Assembly: GCF_003967035.1 (NCBI RefSeq)
Contig: NZ_AP018560.1
Location: forward strand, 147,001 to 211,000
Length of the DNA: 64,000 bases
Source: Aerosticca soli
GTDB lineage: Bacteria > Pseudomonadota > Gammaproteobacteria > Xanthomonadales > Rhodanobacteraceae
Direction: 5' to 3'
The position numbers were made by a program, and so were the translations under genes. Under the pieces are notes generated by a model. That model saw nothing but the letters and a program-made list of their open reading frames with translations, ran no database searches and was not told the DNA's origin. Below are positions 26,810 to 37,133 of this stretch, piece by piece. How positions within the stretch are numbered: position 1 is the first letter of the stretch; each line of letters begins with the position of its first letter.

Positions 26810-28075
26810 GTGACCTTTGCGCGACAGGCAGGAAGCAAACTGGACGCAACAGCGCAGACTCCCGTGCGGAACGGGCTGGCGAGGCTGGGCGGCGAGGCGC
26901 CGCTGACCCTCCTCGACGCCTGGCTGGGCCTGGGCCTGCTGTGGCTTCCCGTGGGCATGCTGGTGATGCCCTCGAGCATTTCCTACAACCCGGGGCGGCT
27001 GTACCAGAGCACCCTCGCTGTCACGCTCTATCTGCCGGCGCTGATCGTTGGCCTGCGCGCACGCGCGGCGGTGTGGCGCCAATGCTGGTCGGTGCCGGCC
27101 TTTCGCGTTTTCCTGCTGCTGTTGGCCTGGGCGCTGCTGTCGCTGACCTGGACCGGCGCGTGGCATCCCGGCGATGAGGCCGGCCGGTTATTGAGCGTGT
27201 TGTTCTACGTGCTGGCCTGGCAGGGCTTTGCCGGCCGTGCGCCGCAGCGGGCGGAACGTCTGCTGGCCGTGGCGGCGCTGGCGATGGCGGCATGCGCGCT
27301 GGGCTACGGCGTGGCGTTTCTCGTCCAGGCGCCAGGGGGCGATGGGCGCATCGCGGCCAGAGGGGTGGTCGCCACCGCCAACTACGCGGCCGCCACCATG
27401 GGCGCGGCCTGCGTGTGGCTGTGCCAGCTGCCCTGGCGCGCAAAGCGTTGGCAGACGGTGCGGCTGGTGGCCCTCACGGCGCTGCTGTTCTTTATCGTGC
27501 TGACCCAGAGCCGCGGCGTCTGGCTGGCGTTGGCCCTCTGCGCCGTGCTCACACCGTGCTGGCGCCGTGCCGACCGGTCCGCCTGGTTCATCGCCGCCGC
27601 GGTATTCGCCGTCATGCTGGTACTCCTGTGCCGGCCCCTGCCGGTACTGACCGCGCGTGGCGCCTCGCTGCGGCCGCAGCTGTTCGCCCAGGCGCTGGAA
27701 CTCATCGGCCGCCATCCGTGGCTCGGTCTGGGCCAGGGTGCGCCGTTCCGGCTCGAGGTGGCCGGTCAATCCTTCACCCACAGCCACAACGTGCTGACCC
27801 AGACCGCCATCGAACTCGGCCTGCCGGGCCTCGTCCTGCTCGCCGCGCTGTGGCTGAGGGTGGCCTGGTCCGGCTGGCGCCATCGCGATGAACCGCTTGG
27901 CCGCGTGGTGCTGGGGGCGTGGGTTTACGCCAGCGTGGCATTGCAGTTCGACATGCCGCAGCTGCTGACCAGTCCGCGCCCGGGCTGGCTGCTGGTCTGG
28001 CTGCCTTTCGGGTTGGCGCTCGGGCTGGCCGCACGCGAGCCGCAAGACGACTCGCGTACACTTTTGCGTCCCTAG
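26810..28075 (+). CDS. O-antigen ligase / polymerase family (WaaL/Wzy-like) membrane protein
   Basis: 421 residues with about 11-12 transmembrane helices. The large periplasmic loop between the last helices has [14 protein letters not shown] and the conserved [20 protein letters not shown], the Wzy_C/O-antigen ligase signature with the essential His. A conserved Arg lies in [13 protein letters not shown]. Such proteins join O-antigen to lipid A-core or polymerise repeat units. GTG at 26810 has GAGG five bases upstream; a GTG two codons earlier is possible. Ligase versus polymerase cannot be decided here. Confidence 0.85.
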   Translation: MTFARQAGSKLDATAQTPVRNGLARLGGEAPLTLLDAWLGLGLLWLPVGMLVMPSSISYNPGRLYQSTLAVTLYLPALIVGLRARAAVWRQCWSVPAFRVFLLLLAWALLSLTWTGAWHPGDEAGRLLSVLFYVLAWQGFAGRAPQRAERLLAVAALAMAACALGYGVAFLVQAPGGDGRIAARGVVATANYAAATMGAACVWLCQLPWRAKRWQTVRLVALTALLFFIVLTQSRGVWLALALCAVLTPCWRRADRSAWFIAAAVFAVMLVLLCRPLPVLTARGASLRPQLFAQALELIGRHPWLGLGQGAPFRLEVAGQSFTHSHNVLTQTAIELGLPGLVLLAALWLRVAWSGWRHRDEPLGRVVLGAWVYASVALQFDMPQLLTSPRPGWLLVWLPFGLALGLAAREPQDDSRTLLRP

Positions 28076-28118
28076 TGAACTGCGCGCCGGCGCTTTTCCC
28101 GGCCCCGAGAAAACCTCC

Positions 28119-29053
<935 letters not shown>

Positions 29054-29057
<4 letters not shown>

Positions 29058-29989
29058 GCACCGTGGCCACGCCGACCATCTCGGTCATCGTCACCAACTA
29101 CAACTACCGGGCGTTCGTCGCCGAGGCGGTGGACGGCGCGCTGGCGCAGACGCTCGCGCCGGGCGAGGTGATCGTGGTGGACGATGGCTCCAGCGACGGC
29201 TCGCCGGAGTATCTGCGCGAGCGCTACGGCGCCGATCCGCGCGTGCGATTGCTGTGCGGCGAGAACGGCGGCCAGCTCGCCGCTTTCCAGCGCGGCTTGG
29301 CCGCGGCCACGGGCGAAGTGGTGTGCTTTCTCGATGCCGACGATCGCTGGGCGCCGGATTATCTGGCCAAGGTCGGCGCGCTGTTCGCCGCGCGCACGGA
29401 TGTGGATTTCGTGTGCTCCGACGTGCACTTGATCGGCCAGGAATCCGGCGTGCAAGGCTACGGCCCGCAAGCGGCGGACCTCGGCTACACCGCGCTCGCC
29501 ACCTGGGTGCGCATGCGCTGGTATGGCGCGCCGACTTCCGCGCTGGCGCTGCGCCGCGCGCTCGCGCAACGCGTGCTCGACCTGCCGGAAGGCTTCGCCG
29601 CGCAATGGCGCATCTCCGCCGACAACTGCCTGGTGTTCGGCGCCAGCCTGCTCGGCGCGCGCAAGTACTACCTGCCGACCGGCGCGGTCGACTATCGCAT
29701 CCACGGCCACAACGGCTGGTGGCACCAGCAGGCGCGCACGCGCGAATTTCCCGCGCAGTTCCGCTCGCGTTGCCTGATCAACCACTACGCGCGGCAGATG
29801 GGTCTGGACGAGCGCGCGCTCGATCTGGCCAAGGCCGAGTTCAAGTCGCGCGAGCGACCGAGCTGGGACGATGCCTGCGTGTACGCCGACATCGCCTGGC
29901 GCGGCAGTGCGCCGTGGTGGAAGCGCGCCGAGCGCGCGCTGTCGATCCTGCTGCACGGCCTGCGCGCGCGTCGCCGGCTCCGGCTTTGA
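29054..29989 (+). CDS. Family 2 glycosyltransferase
   Basis: 311 residues. The GT-A core begins [20 protein letters not shown], then [20 protein letters not shown] and [20 protein letters not shown] with the DxD site. The C-terminal ~100 residues ([20 protein letters not shown]) are of the kind that binds the acceptor. It starts at GTG overlapping the UXS stop (GTGA). It probably extends an LPS or surface glycan; donor and acceptor are unknown. Confidence 0.85.
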
Positions 29990-29994
29990 AAGCC

Positions 29995-30840
29995 ATGCAA
30001 GCCAGCCTGATCGTGCTCACCTACAACTGGCCCGAGGCGCTGGATCGCGTGCTTGCCAGCACGCTCGCGCAGACACGCCTGCCCGACGAGATCATCGTCA
30101 CCGATGACGGCTCCGGTGCGGACACGCGCGCCGTCATCGAGCGCTGGCAGCGCCTGTCGTCGGTGCCGCTGCACCACGTCTGGCAGGAGGATCTGGGCTT
30201 TCGCGCCGCGCGCGCACGCAACCGCGGCATCGCCGCCAGCCGCGGCGACTACGTGATCCTGATCGACGGCGACATGCTGCTGCATCCGGCCTTCGTCGCC
30301 GATCACCTGGCCTTCGCCGAGCTTGGGTTTTTCTTGCAGGGCGGGCGGATCAAGGCCACGCCGGAGGAAACCGCGCGTCTGCTCGCCGGCGGCCGGCCAG
30401 TGTTCGCGCCGTGGGCGCGCGCGGACTTCGGCGCCTTCGACGGCACCCGCCGCCACTACGCCTTCCGCGCGCCCTGGCTCGCGCGCTGGAAGGCGCGCAG
30501 CCGGCGCGGCGGGCGGGTGATGAGCTGCAACATGAGCTTCTGGCGCGAGGATCTGGTGCGCGTCAACGGCTTCGACGAGCGCATGGAAGGCTACGGCGCC
30601 GAGGACCGCGAGCTCGCCGCGCGTCTGGCCAATGCCGGCGTACGCCGGCGCCAGCTCAAATGGGCGGCGCTGGCGATGCATCTGGATCACCCCACGCGCG
30701 CGCAGCCGGACGTCGATGACATGAGCCTGCCCAACAACCGTCTGTTCCGCGCCACGGTGGAGCAGCGCATCGTGCGCTGCGAACGCGGGCTCGACGCGCA
30801 TCTGGCCGCATTCGCATCGACGCCGGCGTCGACGCGCTAA
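29995..30840 (+). CDS. Family 2 glycosyltransferase with galactosyltransferase-type C-terminal domain
   Basis: 281 residues. SLIVLTYNWPEALDRVLAST and IIVTDDGSGADTRAVIERWQ give the nucleotide-binding half. DYVILIDGDMLLHPAFVADH holds the DxD motif. SCNMSFWREDLVRVNGFDER with EGYGAEDRELAARLANAGVR matches the Glyco_transf_7C module. ATG 29995 is used; TTG at 29986 would overlap the previous stop (TTGA). The stop TAA overlaps the stop of the opposing GT4 gene. Confidence 0.85.
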   Translation: MQASLIVLTYNWPEALDRVLASTLAQTRLPDEIIVTDDGSGADTRAVIERWQRLSSVPLHHVWQEDLGFRAARARNRGIAASRGDYVILIDGDMLLHPAFVADHLAFAELGFFLQGGRIKATPEETARLLAGGRPVFAPWARADFGAFDGTRRHYAFRAPWLARWKARSRRGGRVMSCNMSFWREDLVRVNGFDERMEGYGAEDRELAARLANAGVRRRQLKWAALAMHLDHPTRAQPDVDDMSLPNNRLFRATVEQRIVRCERGLDAHLAAFASTPASTR

Positions 30841-31823
30841 CCCGGATCGAGCGTCCGCAGGGCCTCGCGCAGGCGTTGCGGGAACGCCGCGCGGTTGACG
30901 TCGAACCAGGCGCGCGCGGCCGCGCCCAGGCGTTCGGCTTCGCCCGCGTCCATGCCGATGCAACGCTCGATCGCCGCGCGCAGCGCCTCCTCGTCGGGTG
31001 CGTAGAGCGTGGCCAGATCCTGCCGGCCCGTGGCGTGCGCGGCGACCAGCACGCCGCGCGCGGGCGTCACCAGTTCGTGCATCGGCGGCGCATCGAGCGT
31101 CACCACCACCGCGCCGCAACTCATCGCCTCGACGATGTAATGGCCGTAGCCCTCGGTCTGCGAGGGGCACAGGTGGAAGCGGTGTTCATTCTGCAGGCGC
31201 CGGTAGGCCGCATCGTCCAGCGGCTCGCGGTGCAGGGTCACATTGGCCGGCAGCGCGCCGATGTCCACCCGCTTGCGCCGCCAGGCCACGGTCAGCATGG
31301 GCCATTCTGGATGCCGCGCCCACAGCGCGAGCAGCGCCTGCGTGCCCTTGTTGCCGCTGCGGCCGGGACCGTGGAAGAAGGCGTGCCGGCGCGGCACCGT
31401 GGCATCGCGGCGATCCTGGCTGGTGAAGCCGATGTAGCGCACCCGCGCGCCCAGCGCCTCGAACAGCGGCACGGCGTGGCGGGTCTTCACCCACACCGCA
31501 TCCAGCCGCGGCAGGGCGGCGCGGTCGGCGGCGCGGAAATATTCCGGGTTGGGTACCAGCACGTTGCGTCGCGCCGCGCGCAGGAACTCCGGGCGAATGC
31601 GCTCGAGCATCAGGTTGACGTCGTGACGCTGGCCGGCCAGGCGCCCGCGCAGCGCGGTGAGCCACGCGGCGATGCGGCCGCGATGCGGCAGACCGCGGAC
31701 ATCCACCGTCGCGCCCGTCTCGCGCAGCGCCCCGGCGAGCAGGGCGAGATCGCGCGAAAGCCCGGCGCCGTTGTCGCGGCCGACGAGCCGGATGCGCGGC
31801 GCGGCCTGCGTATCGCCGCTCAT
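30837..31823 (-). CDS. Family 4 (GT-B) glycosyltransferase
   Basis: 328 residues. The C-terminal GT1-type donor domain shows FFHGPGRSGNKGTQALLALW, then FHLCPSQTEGYGHYIVEAMS with the E-x7-E-like motif, followed by CGAVVVTLDAPPMHELVTPA. The N-terminal half (RLVGRDNGAGLSRDLALLAG) is the acceptor side. It starts with ATGA overlapping the rsmB stop, so it is translated after rsmB, and its stop overlaps the opposing GT2 stop. The donor sugar is unknown. Confidence 0.82.
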   Translation of the reverse strand: MSGDTQAAPRIRLVGRDNGAGLSRDLALLAGALRETGATVDVRGLPHRGRIAAWLTALRGRLAGQRHDVNLMLERIRPEFLRAARRNVLVPNPEYFRAADRAALPRLDAVWVKTRHAVPLFEALGARVRYIGFTSQDRRDATVPRRHAFFHGPGRSGNKGTQALLALWARHPEWPMLTVAWRRKRVDIGALPANVTLHREPLDDAAYRRLQNEHRFHLCPSQTEGYGHYIVEAMSCGAVVVTLDAPPMHELVTPARGVLVAAHATGRQDLATLYAPDEEALRAAIERCIGMDAGEAERLGAAARAWFDVNRAAFPQRLREALRTLDPG

Positions 31824-33118
31824 GGCACCTTGTCGAGCACGGCGTAGTACATGCCGTCGAGGTCGTCGTCGCCGGGCAGGATTTGCCAGCCGACCGCGGC
31901 GGCCTGGCCGGTGGGCAGATCGAACGGCCGCGCGCGCGCGTCGGCATGTGCGGCCAGGAAGGGCGCGACCACGCCCTCGTTTTCCGCGCGCAGCACCGCG
32001 CAGGTGGCATAGACCAGCCGCCCGCCCGGCGCGAGCAGCGGCCACAGCGCATCGAGGATGCGCCGCTGCGTGGCGACGAGCGCGGGCAGGTCGCTCGCGC
32101 GCCGGTGCAGGCGCACGTCCGGTCGCCGGCGCAGCACGCCGGTGGCCGAGCACGGCGCGTCGATCAGGATGCGATCGAACGGCCGCCCGTCCCACCAGTC
32201 CTGCGGCGCGCCGGCATCGCCGACGACGACCGCGGCGGTGAGTCCCAGTCGGGCGAGATTCTGGTCGATGCGGCGCGCGCGCACGGCGTCGGCTTCCAGC
32301 GCGACGAGCGCGACGTCGGCGCGTTCCAGCACATGGCAGGCCTTGCCGCCGGGCGCGGCGCAGGCATCGAGCACGCGCTCGCCGTCGCGCACGGCGAGCA
32401 GGTCGGCGGCGACCTGCGCGGCGCCGTCCTGCACCGCGAACAGGCCTTCGGCGAAGCCCGGCAGGCGGGTGACGTCGGTGCTGTGCGGCAGCTTCACCGC
32501 GTCGGCGAGCCAGGCATGCGGTTCGGCCGTCCAGCCGTCCATACGCAGGCGTTCGATGAAAGCCGCGCGATTTGCGCGACGGCGGTTGACGCGCAGCATC
32601 AGCGGCGGCTCCGCGTTGTCGGCGGCGAGCACGCGTTCGGCCGCATCCGGCCAGTCGCGCACGAGGGCCTCGACCAGCCACGCCGGATGTGCATGACGCG
32701 TAGCCGGCACCGCATCGAGCGCGGCGCGCAGGCCGTCGCCCTCGCGCTGCCAGCGGCGCAGCACGGCGTTGACCAGCCCGGCCAGATGCGGACGACCGAG
32801 CGCGCGCACGGCCTCCACGGTGGCGGCCACCGCCGCGTAAGCGTCGAGCCGCAACACATCGAGCTGGACCAGCCCGAGCACCAGCAGCGCATGCACGGCA
32901 GGTTCGCGTCGACGCAGCGGTTGCGTGAGCAGTCGGTCGAGCGCGGCGTCGAAGCGCAGCCACCAGCGCGCACCCTCGCTGAGCAATGCCATCAGCAAGG
33001 CACGATCGCGCGAATCGGCGAGCGCCGGCATGGCGCGTGCGCTCACCTCGCGCAGCGAGGCGCCCGCGAGCGCGACCTCGGCCAGCGCACGCGCCGCCAG
33101 GGCGCGGGTGTCGGTCAT
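31820..33118 (-). CDS. rsmB: 16S rRNA (cytosine-967-C5)-methyltransferase
   Basis: 432 residues. The NusB-like N-terminal domain (about 1-140, with ALLVLGLVQLDVLRLDAYAA) is joined to an RsmB/NOP methyltransferase domain. SAM motif I is VLDACAAPGGKACHVLERA, motif IV is ILIDAPCSATGVLRRRPDVR and motif VI is LVYATCAVLRAENEGVV, which carries the catalytic Cys. ATG 33118 is chosen; an in-frame ATG lies five codons upstream. In most relatives rsmB follows fmt directly, but here a two-gene insertion on the other strand separates them. Confidence 0.93.
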   Translation of the reverse strand: MTDTRALAARALAEVALAGASLREVSARAMPALADSRDRALLMALLSEGARWWLRFDAALDRLLTQPLRRREPAVHALLVLGLVQLDVLRLDAYAAVAATVEAVRALGRPHLAGLVNAVLRRWQREGDGLRAALDAVPATRHAHPAWLVEALVRDWPDAAERVLAADNAEPPLMLRVNRRRANRAAFIERLRMDGWTAEPHAWLADAVKLPHSTDVTRLPGFAEGLFAVQDGAAQVAADLLAVRDGERVLDACAAPGGKACHVLERADVALVALEADAVRARRIDQNLARLGLTAAVVVGDAGAPQDWWDGRPFDRILIDAPCSATGVLRRRPDVRLHRRASDLPALVATQRRILDALWPLLAPGGRLVYATCAVLRAENEGVVAPFLAAHADARARPFDLPTGQAAAVGWQILPGDDDLDGMYYAVLDKVP

Positions 33119-33374
33119 GCCGGATTGGGCCATCGTGCGGGGGCTGTGGCGGAGCAGGGCGGGCGGGTGGATGCGTGCATGGAACGAGCCGGAAAAATCT
33201 CCATCGACCTGGAACGCAGAAAAACCGTCCGCCCATGGCGGCGGCGGTTCCGCGCCGGGCATTTAAGCATGGCGAGCACACGCGGCGTGGCGTATCGCCG
33301 GCATTGTGCGGAGGTTCATGGCGTGCAGACGTGTCTTGCACGAGCATGCCGAAAGGATTTTCAAGGAGGACGTC

Positions 33375-33782
33375 ATGGCCGATGTGAAGGCAGCCTGCGA
33401 AAAGCATTGGGATCGCTGGAAGGGCGATTGCAGCGGATTCGTCCGTGCGGTGGCCGGCGAGCTCGGCGTGCCGCTGACCGGCACCGCCAATGCGATGGTG
33501 GATGCCATGGCCCGGCAAGGCGGCGTCTGGCAGTCGCTCGGCCACGACGGCATGCAGGCCACGCGCTATGTCAACCAGGGTTTTTTCGTCGTCGCCGGCC
33601 TCAAGTCGACCGCACACGGCCATGTCGCCGTGATCGTCCCGTCCGCCAGTGCCGGGTACCCGTTCGGCTACTGGGGACGCCTGGGCGGCGTGGGCCGGAA
33701 AAACACGGCGATCAACTGGGCCTGGAATCACCAGGACCTGCCCCGCGTCGAATACTTTGCCAGGCAAGTAGGAGGTCACTGA
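33375..33782 (+). CDS. Tse1/Tae1-like peptidoglycan amidase (putative T6SS effector)
   Basis: 135 residues, no signal peptide. GDCSGFVRAVAGELGVPLTG, then ANAMVDAM, then NQGFFVVAGLKSTAHGHVAV run in the same order as in Pseudomonas Tse1 (Tae1 family), a D,L-endopeptidase delivered by type VI secretion that cuts peptidoglycan stems in the target periplasm. The catalytic pair would be Cys19 and His83 (Cys30 and His91 in Tse1). The Tse1 disulfide is not conserved; only Cys8 and Cys19 are present. ATG 33375 follows a perfect AAGGAGGA. Its stop shares a base with the next start (TGATG). An NlpC/P60-type housekeeping amidase is the main alternative. Confidence 0.83.
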   Translation: MADVKAACEKHWDRWKGDCSGFVRAVAGELGVPLTGTANAMVDAMARQGGVWQSLGHDGMQATRYVNQGFFVVAGLKSTAHGHVAVIVPSASAGYPFGYWGRLGGVGRKNTAINWAWNHQDLPRVEYFARQVGGH

Positions 33783-34237
33783 TGGGCGCGCGTCTCTTGA
33801 GGCCGCTGCTGGCGCTGCTGGCGCTGGGCGTCTGCGCGGTGGCCGCCGGCAGCCCGTGCCGGCTGGCCGAGGTGGCCGTGGACGGGCAAGCGGCCAAGGT
33901 CGGCCAGCGCGTGCTCGATCTCGGCGAAGCCGATGACCCGCAGCACCCGACGGCCTGGCAGGGACCGCTCCGGATCACGTCCGCGCAGGGGCCGGGCTGC
34001 GAGGTCGATGCGGCGGTGTCAATCATCGAAAAGCCGCTGCTCGCGGGCGATGCCCTGCTCTACGTGCCCACCTATTCGGGCAGCGAGAACCACGTCTATG
34101 CCGTGGATCTGCGCACCTGCCGGGTCGTCTGGAAAAGCCCGGCCTTCACCGGTGCCACCCGCGCCGAGCCGGGCGCGCTGATCCTGGGCTCGCGCAGGCT
34201 GCCGCTGGACGCCGCCTGCCGGCCCGCGACGCCGTGA
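33782..34237 (+). CDS. Putative periplasmic immunity protein (Tsi1/Tai1-like)
   Basis: 151 residues starting with a signal peptide (LLRPLLALLALGVCAVAAG, cut near SP). The mature part has four Cys (in SPCRLAE, GPGCEVD, RTCRVVW, AACRP), which could form two disulfides. The stretch ENHVYAVDLRTCRVV resembles the YDSATCKVV region of Tsi1, the immunity protein that blocks Tse1. An AGGAGG site within the amidase gene and the TGATG overlap show tight coupling. A periplasmic immunity protein beside a leaderless amidase is what a T6SS effector needs. The match is short and fold evidence is lacking. Confidence 0.7.
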   Translation: MGARLLRPLLALLALGVCAVAAGSPCRLAEVAVDGQAAKVGQRVLDLGEADDPQHPTAWQGPLRITSAQGPGCEVDAAVSIIEKPLLAGDALLYVPTYSGSENHVYAVDLRTCRVVWKSPAFTGATRAEPGALILGSRRLPLDAACRPATP

Positions 34238-34282
34238 ACGCGCCACGCAACGCGGCGCGTCGGGTGGCGGCCGCGGGGCGGT

Positions 34283-35218
34283 TCACGCGTGCAGCGTGCG
34301 CAGGGCCGGTCGCGCGTTGACGTAATCGCCGGCGCCGATGCGTCGGCCGCCGGCGCGCTGCACGGCGGTGATGCGCAGCACGCCGGTGCCGCAGGCGACG
34401 TCGATGCCGGCCGGGCCGGCGGCGAGGATGCGACCGGGCGCCGCGCCGTGCGCGAGGTCCAGCGCTTCGGCGGCCCATACCCGCACGGTCTCGCCGGCGA
34501 GATCGGCCTCGGCCACCGGCCAGGGATCGAACGCGCGCACCTGACGTTCGAGCTCGACCGCGGACCGCTGGAAGTCCAGCCGCGCCTCGGCCTTGTCGAG
34601 CTTGTGCGCGTAGGTGACGCCTTCCTCCGCCTGCGGCCGGGCGGTCAGCGGCTCGCCCGCCAGGAGGCGCGCGAGCCCTTCGGCCAGCACCTCGGCGCCG
34701 AGCGCGGCGAGGCGGTCGTGCAGGCTGCCGCCGGTGTCGTCCGGGCGGATCGCGGTGCGCCGCTCCAGCAGGATGGGGCCGGCATCCAGGCCCGCCTCCA
34801 TGCGCATCAGGTCGACGCCGGTCTCGGCGTCGCCGGCCAGGATCGCGCGCTGGATCGGCGCCGCGCCGCGCCAGCGCGGCAGCAGGCTGGCGTGCACGTT
34901 CCAGCAGCCCAGCGGCGGGATCGCCAGCACGGCGCGCGGCAGGATCAGCCCGTAGGCGACCACCACCAGGAGATCGGGCGCGTGGGCGGCCAGCCGGGCC
35001 TGCGCCGCGGCGGTTTTCAACGTCTCGGGCTGTTCCACCGGCACGCCGGCGGCCAGGGCGGCGGCCTTGACCGGACTCGGCTGCGGACGCCGCCCGCGCC
35101 CGGCGGGGCGGTCGGGCTGGGTGTACACGGCCACCACGTCGGCACCGCTGGCCAGACAGGCCGCGAGGCTCGGCACGGCGAAGGCCGGGGTGCCGGCGAA
35201 GACCAGGCGCAGGCTCAA
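34283..35218 (-). CDS. fmt: Methionyl-tRNA formyltransferase
   Basis: 311 residues. Formylates Met-tRNAi. Motifs: [20 protein letters not shown] at the start, [40 protein letters not shown], and the catalytic [20 protein letters not shown]. The C-terminal OB-like domain begins near [10 protein letters not shown]. There is no ATG: TTG at 35218 overlaps the def stop (TTGA), so translation is coupled to def. Confidence 0.95.
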   Translation of the reverse strand: MSLRLVFAGTPAFAVPSLAACLASGADVVAVYTQPDRPAGRGRRPQPSPVKAAALAAGVPVEQPETLKTAAAQARLAAHAPDLLVVVAYGLILPRAVLAIPPLGCWNVHASLLPRWRGAAPIQRAILAGDAETGVDLMRMEAGLDAGPILLERRTAIRPDDTGGSLHDRLAALGAEVLAEGLARLLAGEPLTARPQAEEGVTYAHKLDKAEARLDFQRSAVELERQVRAFDPWPVAEADLAGETVRVWAAEALDLAHGAAPGRILAAGPAGIDVACGTGVLRITAVQRAGGRRIGAGDYVNARPALRTLHA

Positions 35219-35724
35219 GCGTGCGCCGCCTGCTTGCGCTGTTTCTCCAGCCGTTTGAGCAGCAGCGAGCGCTTGAGCGGGGAGAGGTAATCCACGAACA
35301 CCTTGCCGGCCAGATGGTCGAGTTCGTGCTGCACGGCCACGGCGAGCGGCCCCTCCACTTCCAGTTCGAACGGTCGGCCGTCGATGTCCTGCGCCTGGAC
35401 CTTGACCTTGAGCGCGCGGGTCACGTCGGCGAAGAGGCCGGGAAAGGACAGGCAGCCCTCCTGGTACACCTGCGCGCCGTCCTTCTCGACGATCTTCGCG
35501 TTGACCAGCACCAGCGGCTGGTTGCGCTCCTCGCTCATGTCGATCACCAGCACCTGCCGGTGCACGTTGACCTGGGTCGCGGCCAGGCCCACGCCATTGG
35601 CGGCGTACATGGTCTCCAGCATGTCCGCCACCAGTGTCTTGAGCGCCTCGTCGAACTCGGTCACCGGCACGGCGCGGGTGCGCAGGCGCGGATCGGGAAA
35701 TTCCAGGATGGTCAGCACGGCCAT
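35215..35724 (-). CDS. def: Peptide deformylase
   Basis: 169 residues. Removes the N-formyl group from new proteins. The three motifs are complete: [27 protein letters not shown] with the metal Cys, and [12 protein letters not shown] with two metal His and the catalytic Glu. A GAGGTG ribosome site precedes the ATG. It is first in the def-fmt operon and divergent from the LysM gene. Confidence 0.97.
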   Translation of the reverse strand: MAVLTILEFPDPRLRTRAVPVTEFDEALKTLVADMLETMYAANGVGLAATQVNVHRQVLVIDMSEERNQPLVLVNAKIVEKDGAQVYQEGCLSFPGLFADVTRALKVKVQAQDIDGRPFELEVEGPLAVAVQHELDHLAGKVFVDYLSPLKRSLLLKRLEKQRKQAAHA

Positions 35725-35855
35725 GACGGTTCACCTCCAGTGGACGGCGGGTACATGCGGGCATGGGCTGCGTTCCCCAAGCCGCGATGTGGCCAACGCG
35801 TAGGCGGCGCATTGTAACCGCTGGCCTTGGCGGGGTTTTTGCCAACCGCGGCCGG

Positions 35856-35883
35856 TTGCGCCGCCCCGGGCTTGGGCTACACT
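35856..35883 (+). promoter_or_regulatory. Probable promoter of the LysM gene
   Basis: TTGCGC (35856-35861), a 16-base spacer and TACACT (35878-35883), about 35 bases before the ATG. The def-LysM intergenic region (194 bases) would hold both divergent promoters. Confidence 0.45.
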
Positions 35884-35918
35884 CCAACGCGGCCTCGGGG
35901 GTAGGGGATAGTTGGCTC

Positions 35919-37052
35919 ATGTTCAGAAAGTCGCTGGGCCTTTTGGCCGGCATGCTGGTCACCGTCGCCGTGTATGCCGCCGGCGTGGAGCTTCGTGCCG
36001 ATCATCCGGAAAGCTACACGGTGCGCCGCGGCGACACGCTGTGGGGCATCGCCGCGCGCTTCCTTTCCAAGCCCTGGCTGTGGCCGGAGATCTGGCAGGC
36101 CAACCCGCAGGTGCACAACCCGCATCTCATCTATCCCGGCGACGTGCTCCGGCTTTCGCTGGCCAGTGACGGCGCGCCGAGCGTCAAGCTGGTCCCGCAG
36201 GTGCGTCGCGAAGACGCGCCGGTGCCGGCCATCCCGCTCGCCGAGCTGCGCATGTTCCTCGAGGACCTGCGGGTGGAAAACGAGCAGACGGTGCGCGACG
36301 CGCCCTACGTGGTCGGCTTCGAGGAGGCCCGCCTGCGCGGCACGGTCGGGCAGAACGTCTATGTGCGCAAGCTCGCCGCCCAGCCGGGACAGCGCTGGGC
36401 GATCGTGCGGCCCACGCATGCCTTTCGCGGTTTCGGCGGCGACGGTGCCGGGCAGGGCGAGTCGATCGTCGGCCATCGGCTCGACAGCGACGTCTCGATG
36501 GTGCGCACGCCGTGGGCGGAGGACGCCCGCAACGACGGCCACTATGGCCGCGGCCGCGAGATCGGCATCGAGGTCAGCGTGATCGGCTCCGCCGAGGTGC
36601 TGCGTGGCGGGGACCCGTCCACCCTGCTGCTGCTCGGTTCCACCGAGGAGATCCGCAAGGGCGACCGCCTGCTCCCGCTGGACGACAAACCCTACGACGC
36701 CAGCTATTTCCCGCATGCGCCCAAGGCCGTGCCGGCCGGTGCGCGGGTGATCGCCTTTAGCGAAAACGTGCTCGACGCCACCGGCCGGTCGCAGGTGGTG
36801 GCGTTGTCGGTCGGCGCCCGGGACGGCGTCGAGAACGGCCAGACCTACGCCATCTGGCAGCCCGGCGAGACCATCGCGGATGATGTCGCCAGCAACAGCT
36901 GGGATCGCGGCACCGGCCAGAGCGTCACCCTGCCGGACGAATTCGTCGGCCACGTCATGGTGTTTCGCACCTTCGACCGGGTGAGCTACGGGCTCATCAT
37001 GGACGGCTTGAAGCCCGTGCATGTCGGCGGCCGGCTGACCCTGCCGGACTGA
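35919..37052 (+). CDS. LysM-domain exported protein
   Basis: 377 residues. A signal peptide ([20 protein letters not shown], cut near AG) is followed by one LysM domain: [20 protein letters not shown], then [20 protein letters not shown] and PGDVLRLSL. The remaining ~300 residues match the uncharacterised proteins found between def and dprA in other gammaproteobacteria. It should bind peptidoglycan in the periplasm; the enzymatic role, if any, is unknown. Confidence 0.88.
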   Translation: MFRKSLGLLAGMLVTVAVYAAGVELRADHPESYTVRRGDTLWGIAARFLSKPWLWPEIWQANPQVHNPHLIYPGDVLRLSLASDGAPSVKLVPQVRREDAPVPAIPLAELRMFLEDLRVENEQTVRDAPYVVGFEEARLRGTVGQNVYVRKLAAQPGQRWAIVRPTHAFRGFGGDGAGQGESIVGHRLDSDVSMVRTPWAEDARNDGHYGRGREIGIEVSVIGSAEVLRGGDPSTLLLLGSTEEIRKGDRLLPLDDKPYDASYFPHAPKAVPAGARVIAFSENVLDATGRSQVVALSVGARDGVENGQTYAIWQPGETIADDVASNSWDRGTGQSVTLPDEFVGHVMVFRTFDRVSYGLIMDGLKPVHVGGRLTLPD

Positions 37053-37133
37053 GCCTGCCGTCGGCCTGCGCCGACGCCGCGACGCGCCGCGCGCCCGTGG
37101 CCGTGCCCGTGGCATGGCGCTTAAAGTCGGGAT

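Noticed and set aside
33306-33374. Extended start for the Tae1-like gene (MRRFMACRR...)
   Set aside because: The ATG at 33375 has a perfect AAGGAGGA at proper distance, while the extension has none, and Tse1 relatives start near the shorter form.
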